DNA from: Tetrastigma voinierianum
Taxonomy: Eukaryota > Streptophyta > Magnoliopsida > Vitales > Vitaceae
NCBI GenBank assembly: GCA_016808115.1
Contig: JAEQBH010002348.1
Coordinates: 558,001 to 622,000 of the forward strand
Direction: 5' to 3'
Length of the DNA: 64,000 bases
This document shows, piece after piece, positions 1-11,900 of the stretch. The stretch's first letter is position 1; each line of letters begins with the position of its first letter. The notes beneath the pieces were generated by a model. That model was not told where the DNA came from. It saw only the letters and a program-made list of their open reading frames with translations, and did not search any database. Both the position numbers and the translations under genes were made by a program.

Positions 1-287
1 TCTATGTTATTTAACAAAGACGAGTCATAATCGTTTTTCATTACCGAACAAGAGAACTAAAGAGGGCGGGAACTCACTGTCTGCTCAAAGATTACTTTTT
101 CTAGGATCAACAAACAATGATCCCTTTCTTTCGCCCTAATCTGTGCTGTGAACTGTGATTGCTATGCGGGGGTCTAATCTTCAAGAGGAGGATTTTTAGG
201 TTTCGCCATCAGTTCGCTTCCCCGTGAGATAGCCGATAGCATCGGGCTGCACGCCGCCTGATCGTTTAAAAGGTCAACTCGCCTAAC

Positions 288-902
288 TTACCAAATAACT
301 ACCGTTTGGTGGCAGCCAGCGATGGCTTTCATCAAGTGTAGCCAAGCCCGCCCCATTATGGCGTTGTAAGGTCCCAAGTCTTCGATGATTGAGAATAGAA
401 CCCGCTGAGTCACTAGCCCAGCCTTCACAGGGAGAGCGACATCCCCTAGTGCTATAGTAGTCGCATCGTTGAAACCAGAGAGGATCCACCTAGCTGAGTT
501 CAACATTCCTGAAGAGAGTTTCATCTGCTCGAATGCCGATAATTGCAACAAATCCGCCACACTACCAAGATATATCAATCTGCACGTCCTAATACAAAGG
601 GTGAGTACCAGAGCATCGTAGTGAGGCACAATTATCCTATTCGAGTTAACAGGAGGAAAGGAAACGAGACCATCTATTGGCTTGGTTTCTTCGTGTCGTT
701 CTTTCACGTGGATAGCATTCACCCTAGCTTTGATTGTGGCGGCTCTTAAGAGCTTCTTTTGTTTGCACTTCGACTGATACCGGGACGCGCGGTCGCCCAA
801 TATATAGTTTGTGATGCCCAGATTCTGGTTTGGGTCATTACACCGGCCGGATTTTGTCCGCGACTTGCCCCGATTCCACCCCGTGGTCAGGTTCCTTGAC
901 AT
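288..902 (-). pseudogene. Ty3/gypsy gag-protease fragment (decayed)
   Basis: A 204-codon open frame resembles the end of gag and the aspartic-protease region of plant gypsy elements. Recognisable pieces are a conserved VPHYDALVLTL block, LGSVADLLQL where the protease active-site region should lie, and VLFSIIEDLGPYNAIMGRAW near the end. The aspartate normally just before the Gly-Ser of the active site is not seen in this frame, so the protease is probably dead. Gag-like sequence continues upstream on the same strand (948-1580) in other frames. No reverse transcriptase or integrase is present to the left, since the window starts there. The family call rests on recalled similarity to common eudicot gypsy polyproteins. 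Confidence 0.7.
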
Positions 903-947
903 ATCTCCTAAGGTGTCCCGCCTTGATCAACTTTTCCACCATAAATT

Positions 948-1580
948 TTAGGCTTTGCCACTTATCGGTCTCATGCTCATAGTCTCTATGATAATCGCAC
1001 CGCAAGGATTTATTCCTTTGGGAGAGATCTGTCTAGATCGAAGTAGGCCATTTAAACTTTGGTAGGTCGCGAATGACGGGCAATAGCCTCTCATAAGAAG
1101 AATTTCAAGGGGTGAACTACGAGGGCTCTCTCTCTTCTTTCGTGGATTGGCCAGGATTGCCTTGGCCTCATTCGAGCCTCCTGGATTCGAGGATGCCTTC
1201 TCCCAAACAGACATTCCTCTCACCCGGCACTGTAATCACATGATACCAGGGTCACGCACGAATATTGTTCTCCAGCATTGAGTACCTATTAGCCCGTCTA
1301 TGTAATTCTTCCATAGTTTCTAGTGGGTCTAAAGATAGTGACTGGAAGAAAGGAGAGATACCTACAAATTTTCTCCTAAAGTTTTCGAGGATCAGGTCCA
1401 TGCTATACGACTTTATTTTCTGGACGACTTGCTTGAACCTCCTTGTGAAGTCACGAATCGATTTTGTTTCCTATTTGAGAATGGTTTGTAAGGTGTTGAT
1501 GTTTCTCTTTTGTCACGCTAAGCATAGATATTATGATATGCATGCGGCCCATAGTTTGTGTAATCCAAATTTATTGTAAC
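948..1580 (-). pseudogene. Ty3/gypsy gag fragment (frameshifted)
   Basis: Read on the minus strand, pieces of a retrotransposon gag appear in several frames, for example ELHRRANRYSMLENNIRA at about 1262-1315, which matches the usual end of the gag domain in this family. Stops and frame changes break it throughout. The plus-strand open frame at 1265-1579 is the antisense shadow. With 288-902 it forms one minus-strand element remnant whose 5' part probably reaches to about 2.2 kb, although no intact gag N-terminus can be read there. Confidence 0.55.
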
Positions 1581-2900
1581 TGGAGCCAGGAAACCAAGCC
1601 AACGCCGGCCCCTAGCAAACTAGGTGGGAATACCCTTACATAATGTCGGCCATTACTGTAATCTCGAATGCCATTATCATTGACATTATAATGGAGCATA
1701 TGGTCAGTAGGGGTCAACCGAGCTTAACAACAAGTGCGAAGTCGAACGAGTAAACTTCGCGTGGTGGCTCGAGTTAAGGACGTCGCTTTAGGTGGCAGAG
1801 CATACCAAAGGCGCATGTATAAGGTCGAGCCGCACAAAGCGCGTGATGAGTGCGTGGTAATGTGCTCAGCGACAACACCACGCGTTCCCTAGGGCTTGAC
1901 CTGGCCAGTATTGTCTTCTGCTTGCTTCTCTCCTTACCTTGCGAGATGCACCACTAATACTTAATGAAGGCGTGGTGAGGCGGCGCCTCATGCTGATCTG
2001 GGCCATCGCGGCAGCTCCCGAAAGTACTTTGTTGGCTAGAGATTCAGGGATGGGGAGTTGTTTGAGGATAGCTCATCGTCCATCGGTATCACGCCGTCAG
2101 AACAACAGCGACGGCTATGACGTAGTCGCTATCTTGTGGATCTTTTCCAAGATCGCGACTTTTGTCGATCTAGGCTCGCAACTGGTCATTCTCACGCCGT
2201 AGCGCTACCGACCTGCAACTATTTCATCCGGCCTTGCTTGTTCCTCTTTGCTTTCTCTCTATATCCTAAATACGTATGGAGGAATTAGTCTTCTAGCGAT
2301 CGGGTTCATCGGAATGCTCGTCATTACGACTACCCCTGTGAAGCAAACATACAAAATGAGGATCGATGTAGCTCCGTGATGGCTGGATACTTCGATTAGC
2401 TTAAGCCAAGCTCTTGCAAAGATAAACGAGACTTTGTTATGTTCCCATTCCCACAGACGACACTAATTGTTGTTACCTTTGATCGTCTAACCCAAGGCAT
2501 TAGCGTATTAATAAACCTCGAAGTAGGCGATCTGGGTGACTAGAGGCCGACCGCTTCTCTTATGATTAAGTCAACAAAAATAAGGAGATGTAGAAGAAGG
2601 AAGTTCGCACAATGGGGATTGCATACCTTTTCATCATGGGAATCCTCCTGATTTGTAGAAAGCGGTTCACGAATCCCTCCCCCTCTTTCTTTGGAAAGAA
2701 TCTCCCTTTTTAGGAACAAAATCTCTTTTTTCTTATCAAAGACTAATTCTTCCTTATCAAGGATTAACCTTCCAAGAAGTAAGAGATTTGGAAAATAGGA
2801 AATTCATGGATAAATAACTTTTGCGTATTTCCTACCTTTATCCATTCGTCCATAGCGAACTTGACATAATCAAGATGATGGTCAGCTAGGGGACTTGGAA
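1581..2900. other. No gene seen; likely rest of gypsy remnant
   Basis: Mixed-composition sequence contiguous with the gypsy gag remnant. Frames are short on both strands. No LTR pair, PBS or host exon could be recognised. Confidence 0.4.
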
Positions 2901-4100
2901 CTCATGACGGGTTGCTCGAGGTCAGCCTCCGAGTGACACTATCACGCCCCCCAATCCCGGCCCGACCCGACATGACCGAACCGGTTTCGGGGTGCGAAAC
3001 CATATACTGGGACTCTTTATTTATTTTTTTTTCAGAGCATAACCTATACCTGTGGGTATACAAATAATTTTTGTAATAACCAAAAGTCATTCACATATAC
3101 AAAGGAGCTACCACTGGAGTGGTAACCATTAAAATCTCTACACATGTGCTAAGTCCCAATTACTTATACAATTACTTATACATGTACATATCTAATATAA
3201 ACATCGTGAGATTGGCGGAAAAAAGTGCCGTGAGCACCTATCTCCGAGATACTCCATACCGCCGGCGCTTAACGCCCCGTCCCTTCTTTATCTCTTCTTC
3301 AGCATCTACACCGATTGAACACCCGCAAGCTGCTTTACGCTTAGCGGGAACACATGCATGCGAACGACCACAACAGCCAATCGTCATTCACTATCTTTTA
3401 CATTTACTTATGCATATAACGAAGTCTATTCTTATGTGACTTCTAACTCATCTCATATTATACATGTAGATTTTATTCTGTTCAAATTCTATCATCATCT
3501 GTTCATATTACTTCCCTATGTCATGTCTTTTATAGGTTGTAACTCATATCTACTACATGTATGTCAGATCAAATCATATTCAAAGTAACTTCTACGTATA
3601 CAATGGCAATTCAGAACAAATCAAGTCATATCAATGTCATATAGGTTCAAATCGTAATTAATACCAACACATATTAGACTCTACTAATATCTCTGGCCAA
3701 AGCCATTAATCAACTCCTTTGAAATTACATTTAATGATCCGGGACACCATGAACCTTCTTTTTTTTTTTTTCGCTTTATTTATTTTCATTTTCATGCGTC
3801 GCTGAATTAACTCCTACTGACCATCATGATCCAAGCCGGAGCCCTAGCTTACTCCGATATTTTCACCATTCCAAACATTTGTTTATGTTATTCTATTTAA
3901 GATCTTAATGATTCAAAACACTTTTTTCGTGCAATCCCATAAACACTTATAATTTCAAAAGACCCTTAACATTTAAGATTCAACAAAAATGCATTTACAA
4001 ATGATGCTCTTTACTATGTCCGTAATGTAAAAGATACTGAACAATACAATTTTTAATGTCATTTTTCATCATTTTGTGATTTCAAGATATAGCTATAGAA
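2901..4100. other. Intergenic repeat-like DNA, no gene
   Basis: A GC-richer start (2920-3000) passes into AT-rich DNA without a supported gene. The short open frames show no family features. Confidence 0.4.
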
Positions 4101-4121
4101 GTTTGATATTCTCTTTACTGT

Positions 4122-4540
4122 GATTCACTCTGGGAATCCCCGCCCCTGCTTTGTCATTCAAGAGTAATGTGATTTCACACTCAATTATTACCGGCCTCAC
4201 ATATGCATTATAGAAGTCGACATTCACGATGATTCACTGGGAATCCCCGCCTGCTGTCATCCCAAGAGCAATGGATTTCGCATTCAATTATTATCTCTTA
4301 CATATGGCTATAGAAGTTTACATTCACGATAGATTCACTCGTAATCTCGCCTGCTTGTCATTCATTAGCAATGTGATTTCACATTCAATTATTATCGTCT
4401 CAAGACATTGCAAGAGAAGTTTGATGATTCACGCATGCATTCACTGGGGAATCCCGCCTGCTTGTCATTCATTAGCAATGTGATTTCGCATTAGACACAT
4501 TTACTCTCATGACGAATTCACTGTGAATCCCACAAGTGCT
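4122..4540. repeat. Tandem repeat, unit about 101-109 bp
   Basis: The phrase GATTCACT followed by GGGAATCCC-like sequence, then GCCTGCTTGTCATTCA, AGCAATGTGATTTCACATT and a CTATAGAAGTTTGACATTCA segment recurs at about 4122, 4231, 4332 and 4438, with a shorter fifth copy at ~4514. Copies differ by small indels. The steps are 109, 101 and ~106 bp. Confidence 0.8.
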
Positions 4541-4658
4541 CATTAACTCAAAGATACATCTTTAAATCACTTACTTTTACGCACTCTCGCTTATCGTCAA
4601 ATACATGCACACATGCATACGTTGGTGTTAGACATTTCGAATAATAATCATTCAAATC

Positions 4659-4671
4659 AATATATATATAT

Positions 4672-4732
<61 letters not shown>
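4659..4732. repeat. TA microsatellite
   Basis: About 74 bp of nearly pure TA dinucleotide with one GG interruption near 4672. Confidence 0.95.
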
Positions 4733-4737
<5 letters not shown>

Positions 4738-4859
4738 ATTAACATTCATAACCGATCACAATCGATTTCAATCTGTAATATTACTTTTCGTATTATCTTT
4801 CATAGATATACCAATCTACGCATAATACTTTATACTATTTACTTTATACCTGCTTATAT

Positions 4860-5030
4860 ACTGCTCATGTATACTCATTTATGTATACTCATTCATGTGG
4901 CCCACCACGTGATACTTATTCATGTATACTCATTCATACACTCATTCACATATTCATTCATGGATACTCATTCCATAAACCCATTTATTATCTATTCATG
5001 TATACTCATTCATAAACTCATTTACGATAC
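4860..5030. repeat. Minisatellite of ATACTCATTCATG-type units
   Basis: CATGTATACTCATT and shortened forms (ACTCATTCATA, ATATTCATTCATGG) recur about ten times, giving a degenerate 10-15-bp repeat. The open frames across it are repeat artefacts. Confidence 0.75.
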
Positions 5031-7000
5031 TGCTTCATTTGTTATCATTTTCTGGGTTATGTGATAATAATAATATATCACGAACTACATTATGTTCATG
5101 ACATATTGCCTCCGCATGTTCAAGCAATCATGTTTCAACTGCTTATTTTCATTTCCATAATCATTTTCATGTTTCATGAACACACTTACATTTTTCACTT
5201 TCTACATTTTCCTTTGTTTCATGCCTATTACATATGGCACTTCATATTCTGCATATAGATGTATGTGGCATCACACTCTATTTATATATTCTTATTCCTC
5301 TATGTATCTACTTTACTTAGGAAGTGGAATCAATCCAATCGGATCATCCAAACTAAAGTTGTGGCATTTTCATGCCAACTAGTCGGTTTACCGATTACCC
5401 TCGGGACTGTTGGTATTACTCATTTTTCGGGGTCTTAACTCATATTTTGACACTAGGGTCCTGTAACTACTTTAAAGCTAAGGTGATAAGGGTTCTATCT
5501 CCAACTCAGAATCACCTAATTCGAGAACCGGAATCCCAAGCACGTCCAAACAACCCGACTACTTTATGTTCAAAGTTGGAACCAGAATTTGGCTTGCACA
5601 TGACCCCACTTTTGAGTGAATTTTAGGGCCACTTAGGATCAGAATTTGGTGATGCCTATTTTAAGTTTTGTTCTCCTTGAAGTCTATTTTATCGTGAGCT
5701 ACTTGAATCACTCAAATCGAATAAGAATTGAGCAAGTTACGGTCAAAATACGAAAACTCCATTAAACTGAGTGCCAGAACAAAGCTGTACTGGACATGTC
5801 TAACTCAGACGGCACAAGCCGCCAAAACGACCAGAACACAAGTCAGCTCGGTACAAGCTCAAATCGACCAGACAAGTCTCCGAAAAGTGCCCGTAATGTG
5901 TATTTTCTCCCATTTTCATGCACTTCTTCATCCCAAACCAAATCTATACTTAATATACACTTCAAAAATCATTTCAAATTAGTCTTTAATCTCAATTATC
6001 CCTGCTACAAATCATCTTTCAATGGATATCTTTCTTCCAAATTCTTCATGAATCACTTTCAAACCCACTCCAATATGGCTTTATGATCCATACACAACCA
6101 AATCGATAGCGCTGCTAGTGGCCTGGCTCTAAACCCTAACCCATTTCATACTTCACTCATGAATCCCTTCTCAGCCAAGGATTCCCCTATTTTCTCAGGC
6201 CATTTAGAGCTCTCATAACCCCACTTCAATACATCTTGGTTATGATGAAACTTAACAAACCCTAGGTTTGGGTACAACAAATAACTATTAACCAAACAAA
6301 ACCAAGGATCCATACCAAAAATCCAAGTTCCATACTCAAGGTTAGTAGTTCCATACCTTGTTGGCTTGATCTTGGCTCCTCCATCTTCTTCCTCTTCCTC
6401 TTCTCTTCTCCTCCTCCTTCACGTTTTTTTTTCTCCTCCCCTAAATGAGACCAACTTTGGTCTTTTAAAACCCATGTTTGCTAAGGCCTTGTTTGGCCCT
6501 CCAAAAACCCATTTTTGGGTTAAGTTTCATTAATTTGCAAAAAGGTCCCTCCATGTCTTGGCCATTTGTATTTTGGCCTCTAATCTTCTAGGAATTACAC
6601 AACAATTCCTATTATTTCTTCTTTGGCCCATAGTCTCTTCAATTTATGACTTTAAGCCCTCTTTTGGACCAATTACAAATTGTCCTAATTTTGAAATTTC
6701 CGGTCTATCGCTTTATTTCCGAAAATTCCTATTTAGCTTATAATATACCCTAAACAAGTCCTAAACTTCTAGTGTTTTTTCTCTGTGGGTGTTACACACC
6801 TCGACTTTCATAGACGGGGCTTCGTATTTCCCGTCTAAGAGGCCTATCGCTTTAATACGGAAGGCGCCGCCGCTACACATCAGGCCAAGCTGGCCAGTGG
6901 ACTCCAGCCGGCCGAGCCCTGGCCAATTTAGTAGTGGGTTTAAAACCCATGGTACTTACAATTATGGTTTGACATGCTTAGTTCAAGGTATTGATTTGAA
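5031..7000. other. Intergenic, repeat-derived, no gene
   Basis: AT-rich DNA with pyrimidine-rich stretches (around 6375-6435). A GC-richer segment at 6795-6940 may be a TE edge. None of the short frames resembles a known protein. Confidence 0.4.
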
Positions 7001-7445
7001 TTAGGTTTGTAAACAGTGTTGTTGGACATCTTATCCCAGCTTTTGAAAACATTGACTTCAGATGTTGATTTTAACATATTTGTAAACATTATGAACAACC
7101 AAATGCTTATGGGATTTTTGGCAAAATGCTTAATTCATGTGGATGATTACTTCAAGTTTGTAAAGATGCCAAAAATGCTTACTTTAATAGCTTAGATATG
7201 TTTTCAATGTGTTGATTTATATTTAGGTCTTGATTTACATTTTGATTTGTAAAGTAAAGAACATGTGTTGATTTAAATTCAAGTTTTAATTCAACATTTT
7301 ACATTCAGGTGTTGATGGTAAAACATGACCAAATGAACTGAACTGAACTGAACAAAACATAACATAGCCAAATAAACAAAAATCATTCCAGTTTTCATTC
7401 ATTCAACAAGAAAAATTACATCAATTTGATTGCATTGTTATATAA

Positions 7446-8160
7446 TCACAAAATTCTAGGGGTGAGGTAATGGTAAAACATTAAAATTAATATAACAAAG
7501 CATAAAAATACACTAAACAATGCACTGCACTTCAAAGCAAACTGCTTCCATTTCAATGATGTCTTCAAAGCCTTCAACTCTCTCTTCAATTCATTCATCT
7601 CATCAGTTCCTAACCAATCTTTAGTCTTGAATGGATTATGATGATCAACTTCTTTCACCTCATCCTCTCCTTCACCATTTCTATCATTTATGTCCTTCAA
7701 TTTTTGCATTTCCTTAATCTCCATATGGAGTAGTTTGTTTTCCCACTTCAATTGATTAGGTTATTAATAATAACTTTGGCTCCTAAAGCATCTCGTGATC
7801 ACACCACAAAAAAAAAAAAAAAAAAAAAGGGCAACCCCATGGCTGAAACAATGACAACCAACAAACATACAAATTAATCAATCTTCACAAAAAGAAAGCA
7901 AACAACTTTTTTGATAAACATCTACTTACATGAAACTTTTGGCATGTGTAGAATCTCCTCCCTGGATTTATCCCCTTCCATGAAGTCAATAATGAAGCTT
8001 TGAAACCACAATGGCATAAAAGGGGATCGTGGTTGCATTTGAAGGCACCGATGTGTTGTCTACTTGACGAAGATGAAGAATAACTCCCATCAATTGATGA
8101 AGAAGAGGACTGAGGAAGAAGAGGATTGACAGAGATGAGGAGTTCAGGTCGAAAGAAACC
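7446..8160 (-). pseudogene. GRF zinc-finger protein with C-terminal coiled coil and TM helix (broken)
   Basis: The upstream part, read from about 8160 down to 7930, gives a Ser-rich N-terminus and then PLLCHCGFKASLLTSWKGIN followed by PGRRFYTCQKF, the first half of a GRF-type zinc finger. A GTAAGT donor follows at 7929-7924. Beyond a 21-base poly-A/T tract the second half resumes with WCDHEM, but in-frame stops follow, and no AG acceptor survives next to the poly-T. The final 101-codon frame (7751-7446) begins MKWENKLLHMEIKEMQKLKD, is charged and coiled-coil-like, and ends in a hydrophobic segment, as in plant GRF/coiled-coil/TM proteins. These genes are multicopy and often occur in TE-rich DNA. 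No start methionine is visible. Confidence 0.65.
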
Positions 8161-8553
8161 TTAGACCGAAGAGCTTTTTTGGAAGAAATTGGTAAAATGA
8201 AATAAGAGTTTTTTAATATCCCTAAATTAGAAGCCCTTGTACTTTTACGTTGGATTAGGGCAAATTTTTGTCATGTCAGATAATTACATGACTGAATTAA
8301 TAGTCAAGTTAACGTCAGGTTGGCCAATTAACGTGTTCAGTTACGATAGGGGCTAATGTGGGCTACGAAAGTAAACTGTAGAGCCTCTTTAGACCGAAAA
8401 AAGTTCCAAGTGTAAGTAGGATATCGGGTACAACACTAGGGTTTTTTTTGCACCTTTTCCCTTATTGTTCAAATACAACTTAGGTTAGGTTTGAAAAGCT
8501 TTGAATCTAAATTTTCAAATATTTCATACTAAATACTTCATAGCATAGTTTTC

Positions 8554-8614
<61 letters not shown>

Positions 8615-8976
8615 ATGAAAGCAAACCTAATGCCAGAACAACCAAACTAAGATGTAACCATATATACACACAAATCCCAAAAGATACCTCAATTTCTTAA
8701 CAAATTTTAATTCATATTAAAAAAAATCTGGCAAGATTGCCCCTTCCTTTTAAATTTTAAAATATGCTAGAAATGAAAATTGAAAAGATATTATATAAAT
8801 TGGAGCATATCTCCTTTGAAAAACTAACAATTTCCCAAATGTTTATTTAATAAGGGCAAGTTTTATTAGATATCGCTTCAGCTCATTTGATGTGAATCAG
8901 TTCACTGTACAAAACATAAATAGCGGTACAAGTTTTGGTCAAATCTTAACATCCCTCTTTCTGGCATCGAAGAAAC
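8161..8976. other. Upstream region of the mannosidase gene
   Basis: AT-rich DNA between the GRF remnant and the GH47 gene, containing a TA microsatellite. No clear TATA box could be separated from the AT background. Confidence 0.4.
8556..8612. repeat. TA microsatellite
   Basis: Pure TA tract of 57 bp, about 370 bp upstream of the mannosidase start codon. Confidence 0.95.
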
Positions 8977-11900
8977 ATGTTTTCTCCGAATTTTGGGACA
9001 TGGGTTCTCTTGTTTCTCTTGGTATCTTCCACCTTCGTCCACTTTCCATGTCCGAGATCGACGCCAAGCAGCGGTATATGAGAGAAAAGTTCGCAAAATG
9101 TGAGTGTATATAGTCGCTCACCCAGTTGATTTTTGCTGAATCTGTGAAAATCACCATGACCCGCTTGATTCTCGGGAGATTGGTGAGATATCTGGGTTTA
9201 AAATGCTAATTTTGGTTCTCTGCTTTTGTGGTCTTGAAATTGGTGATTGAGTTAATCATTCTCTTGGGAATTTTGCGAATAGTTTGTTCGATTTTAATGA
9301 CTTTATTATTGGTCATCCTGCGCTTTTGTTTAGTGGGGTCTGATCGTAGTTTGATGTTTTGTTTTTTTTGTTTACAATTGATGGAATGTCATGATGCCCG
9401 TTTGGTTGCTGAGAAAATGTAGCCAAAGAAAATAAGTACTAAATCGTACCCAGGGCCTTGCCTATTTGGGTCCTGAAATAAATCCAGCTACGCTCTAAAG
9501 AAGTCAACACTTCAGCTGGTTTATTTGAGTTTAATTTCTGAGTTTAAACAGAACAAAGGCGGCACAGATTTTTTTTTTTTTTTTGGTTTTTCTGCAACTT
9601 CTTTTACTCTTTTTTCCCTGAAAACCAAAATGAGGGAAAGGGTTTTAATTGAAATCAAGATACCTATCAGAGTCTGCAGTATATGTGATTGTTGAATTTG
9701 GGGCACAGACTAATGCAATTCAATCTGGGAATGGCAGATGAACTGACCAAGGCTAGCGGGGAGAAAAGTAGTCTGAATATGTCTTTTCTGGTCTGCCATC
9801 TACTTGGTAATGAATATAGGAGATGACTTTTGAAAATTAAGGCCTTCCTGTCCATTTTCAGGTTTTACCATGCATATGACAACTACATGGCTCACGCATT
9901 TCCGGTCAGTTCATGTGCTCACTTTTCTGTTATTGTTTCGTGTAGGATTTTGTCCGGCAGAAGATGCATAACTATGTTTTGGTTTTTTGCAGCATGATGA
10001 ACTACAAAGCCTCTTTTCCAAAACTTTCAATCGACTCTCTCAGTGAGCTTGGGAATCTAAATGTAAATTCTTTCGTATTTGAGAATGACACGAAATATGG
10101 GATGAAAAGTGATAATTTTCTGTATTTTAGATTGACTATACACCCTGTTTATATAGGGGATTACAAGAGAAAGAAAAGGGAAACAAGAGACACAAAAAGA
10201 AAACTAACTTATTCCTAAAAACAGAAAAGGAAAACTAATTGAATCCCTCAGGGATTCTGAAATAATTCTCCTATTCTATTTACAAGTCAACATTCTATTT
10301 ATAGCTCAACACTCCCCCTCAAGCTGAGGAATAGATGACTTCCATTCCTAGCTTGAATACAAGATCGTGAAACATTGAACTATTCAACCCTTTTGTTAGA
10401 ATATCAACTAATTGATGTTCTGATGGAACATAGGACATACACACTACTCCTTCCTCCAATTTTTCTTTGATGAAATGTCTATCAACCTCAATACCATGTT
10501 TTTGGTCCTATCGTGGTCAGATAGTAAGCCATGAGCAATATTGATAGCCGACTCTGTCACAATAGAGCTTCATGTGGTCATCCCACTGACTTTAAATAAT
10601 CTAGAATAATCTTCAACCAAAGTATTCATGATGCCAACTCCTCTCGCAATGGCCCTAAACTCCGATTTTGTAGACTAATCTTGCTACCACACATTCATTT
10701 TTATCTCCATGTTATTAGATTACCTCCAAAAGTATAATTGTAATCGATCTTCTCGATCCACTATGGACCTGGCACATAGTCACCTTCTGCATGCTTCAGA
10801 GCAAGAGTATCGTTCTTCTTGAACAAAATTCCTTTCCCGGGGTTGCCTTTCAAGTAATGCAGCACCTTGTAAGCAACTTGAAGATGAGGTTCTCTTGGAT
10901 CATGCATGAATTGACTGATCATGCTCTTCGAGTAGGCGATGTCTAGCCAAGTGTGAGTAAGGTATATGAGCCTACCAACCAGCCTCTAGTACATTCTTTT
11001 ATCCACCATTGGTTATTCTTTAGCCTCTCCCAACTTGTGGTTTGGATCCATTGGGGTAGAGACTGGTTTCCACCCACCTTCCTGCTTCTACCAATAAATC
11101 AATCACATACTGCTGAGAGATGAAGATCCTCAGGTAGAATATGTCACTTCAATATCGAGGAAGTACTTCAGTTTCCCTAGTTCCTTTATCTCAAACTTTT
11201 TTGCTAATCTCTGCTTCACATCATGCTTCTCTCTCTCATCATTTCCAGTCACTATGATGTCGTCAACATAGATTAGAAGATCGGGCCATTCCCCCGCAAA
11301 GCAGAAAGTGCTTAATGAAGAGAGTGTGGTCACCTTGGCTTTGTTTGTATCCAAATTCTTTCATGACTTTTGCAAATCTCCTAAACCAAGCCCTAGGAGA
11401 TTGTTTTAGCCCATAAAGGGCCTTTTTCAGCTTGCACACCTTGTTGCTTATGTTCCCCTCAAATCCTAGTGGGATGTTCATGTAAATCTCTTCATCTAAA
11501 TCACTACTTAAGAAACGATTCCCAAACATCATACCGTAAGAGTTGCCAATTGTAGTGGGCAAACAATGATAACAAGATCTGAGTAGTATCTATTTTTGCA
11601 AGTAGAGTAAAAGTCTCTTGACAATCAACCTTATAAGTTCGAAAATCTTTCGCTATCAATCTTGCTTTATGTCTCAAGAGATCCATCACCTTATATTTTA
11701 GTGTGTGAAAATCCACTTGCAATCAACAATGTTTTTTCCTTTCTACTTCAACGATCTCCCATGTTTTTATTCTTTTCTACGCACTCATCTCCTCTCTTAT
11801 ATCATCCTTCCATTCCCTTGTCAATGCCTCAAATAAAGTAAGGATGATATGGGTGCTTCTAGATTCACAATGAAATTCTAGTGGGTCAGGGTGATAGAAG

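Noticed and set aside
543..749. Plus-strand frame over the gypsy protease region
   Set aside because: Antisense shadow of the minus-strand gag-protease frame.
4548..4745. 65-codon minus-strand frame
   Set aside because: Translation of the TA microsatellite (Ile-Tyr repeats).
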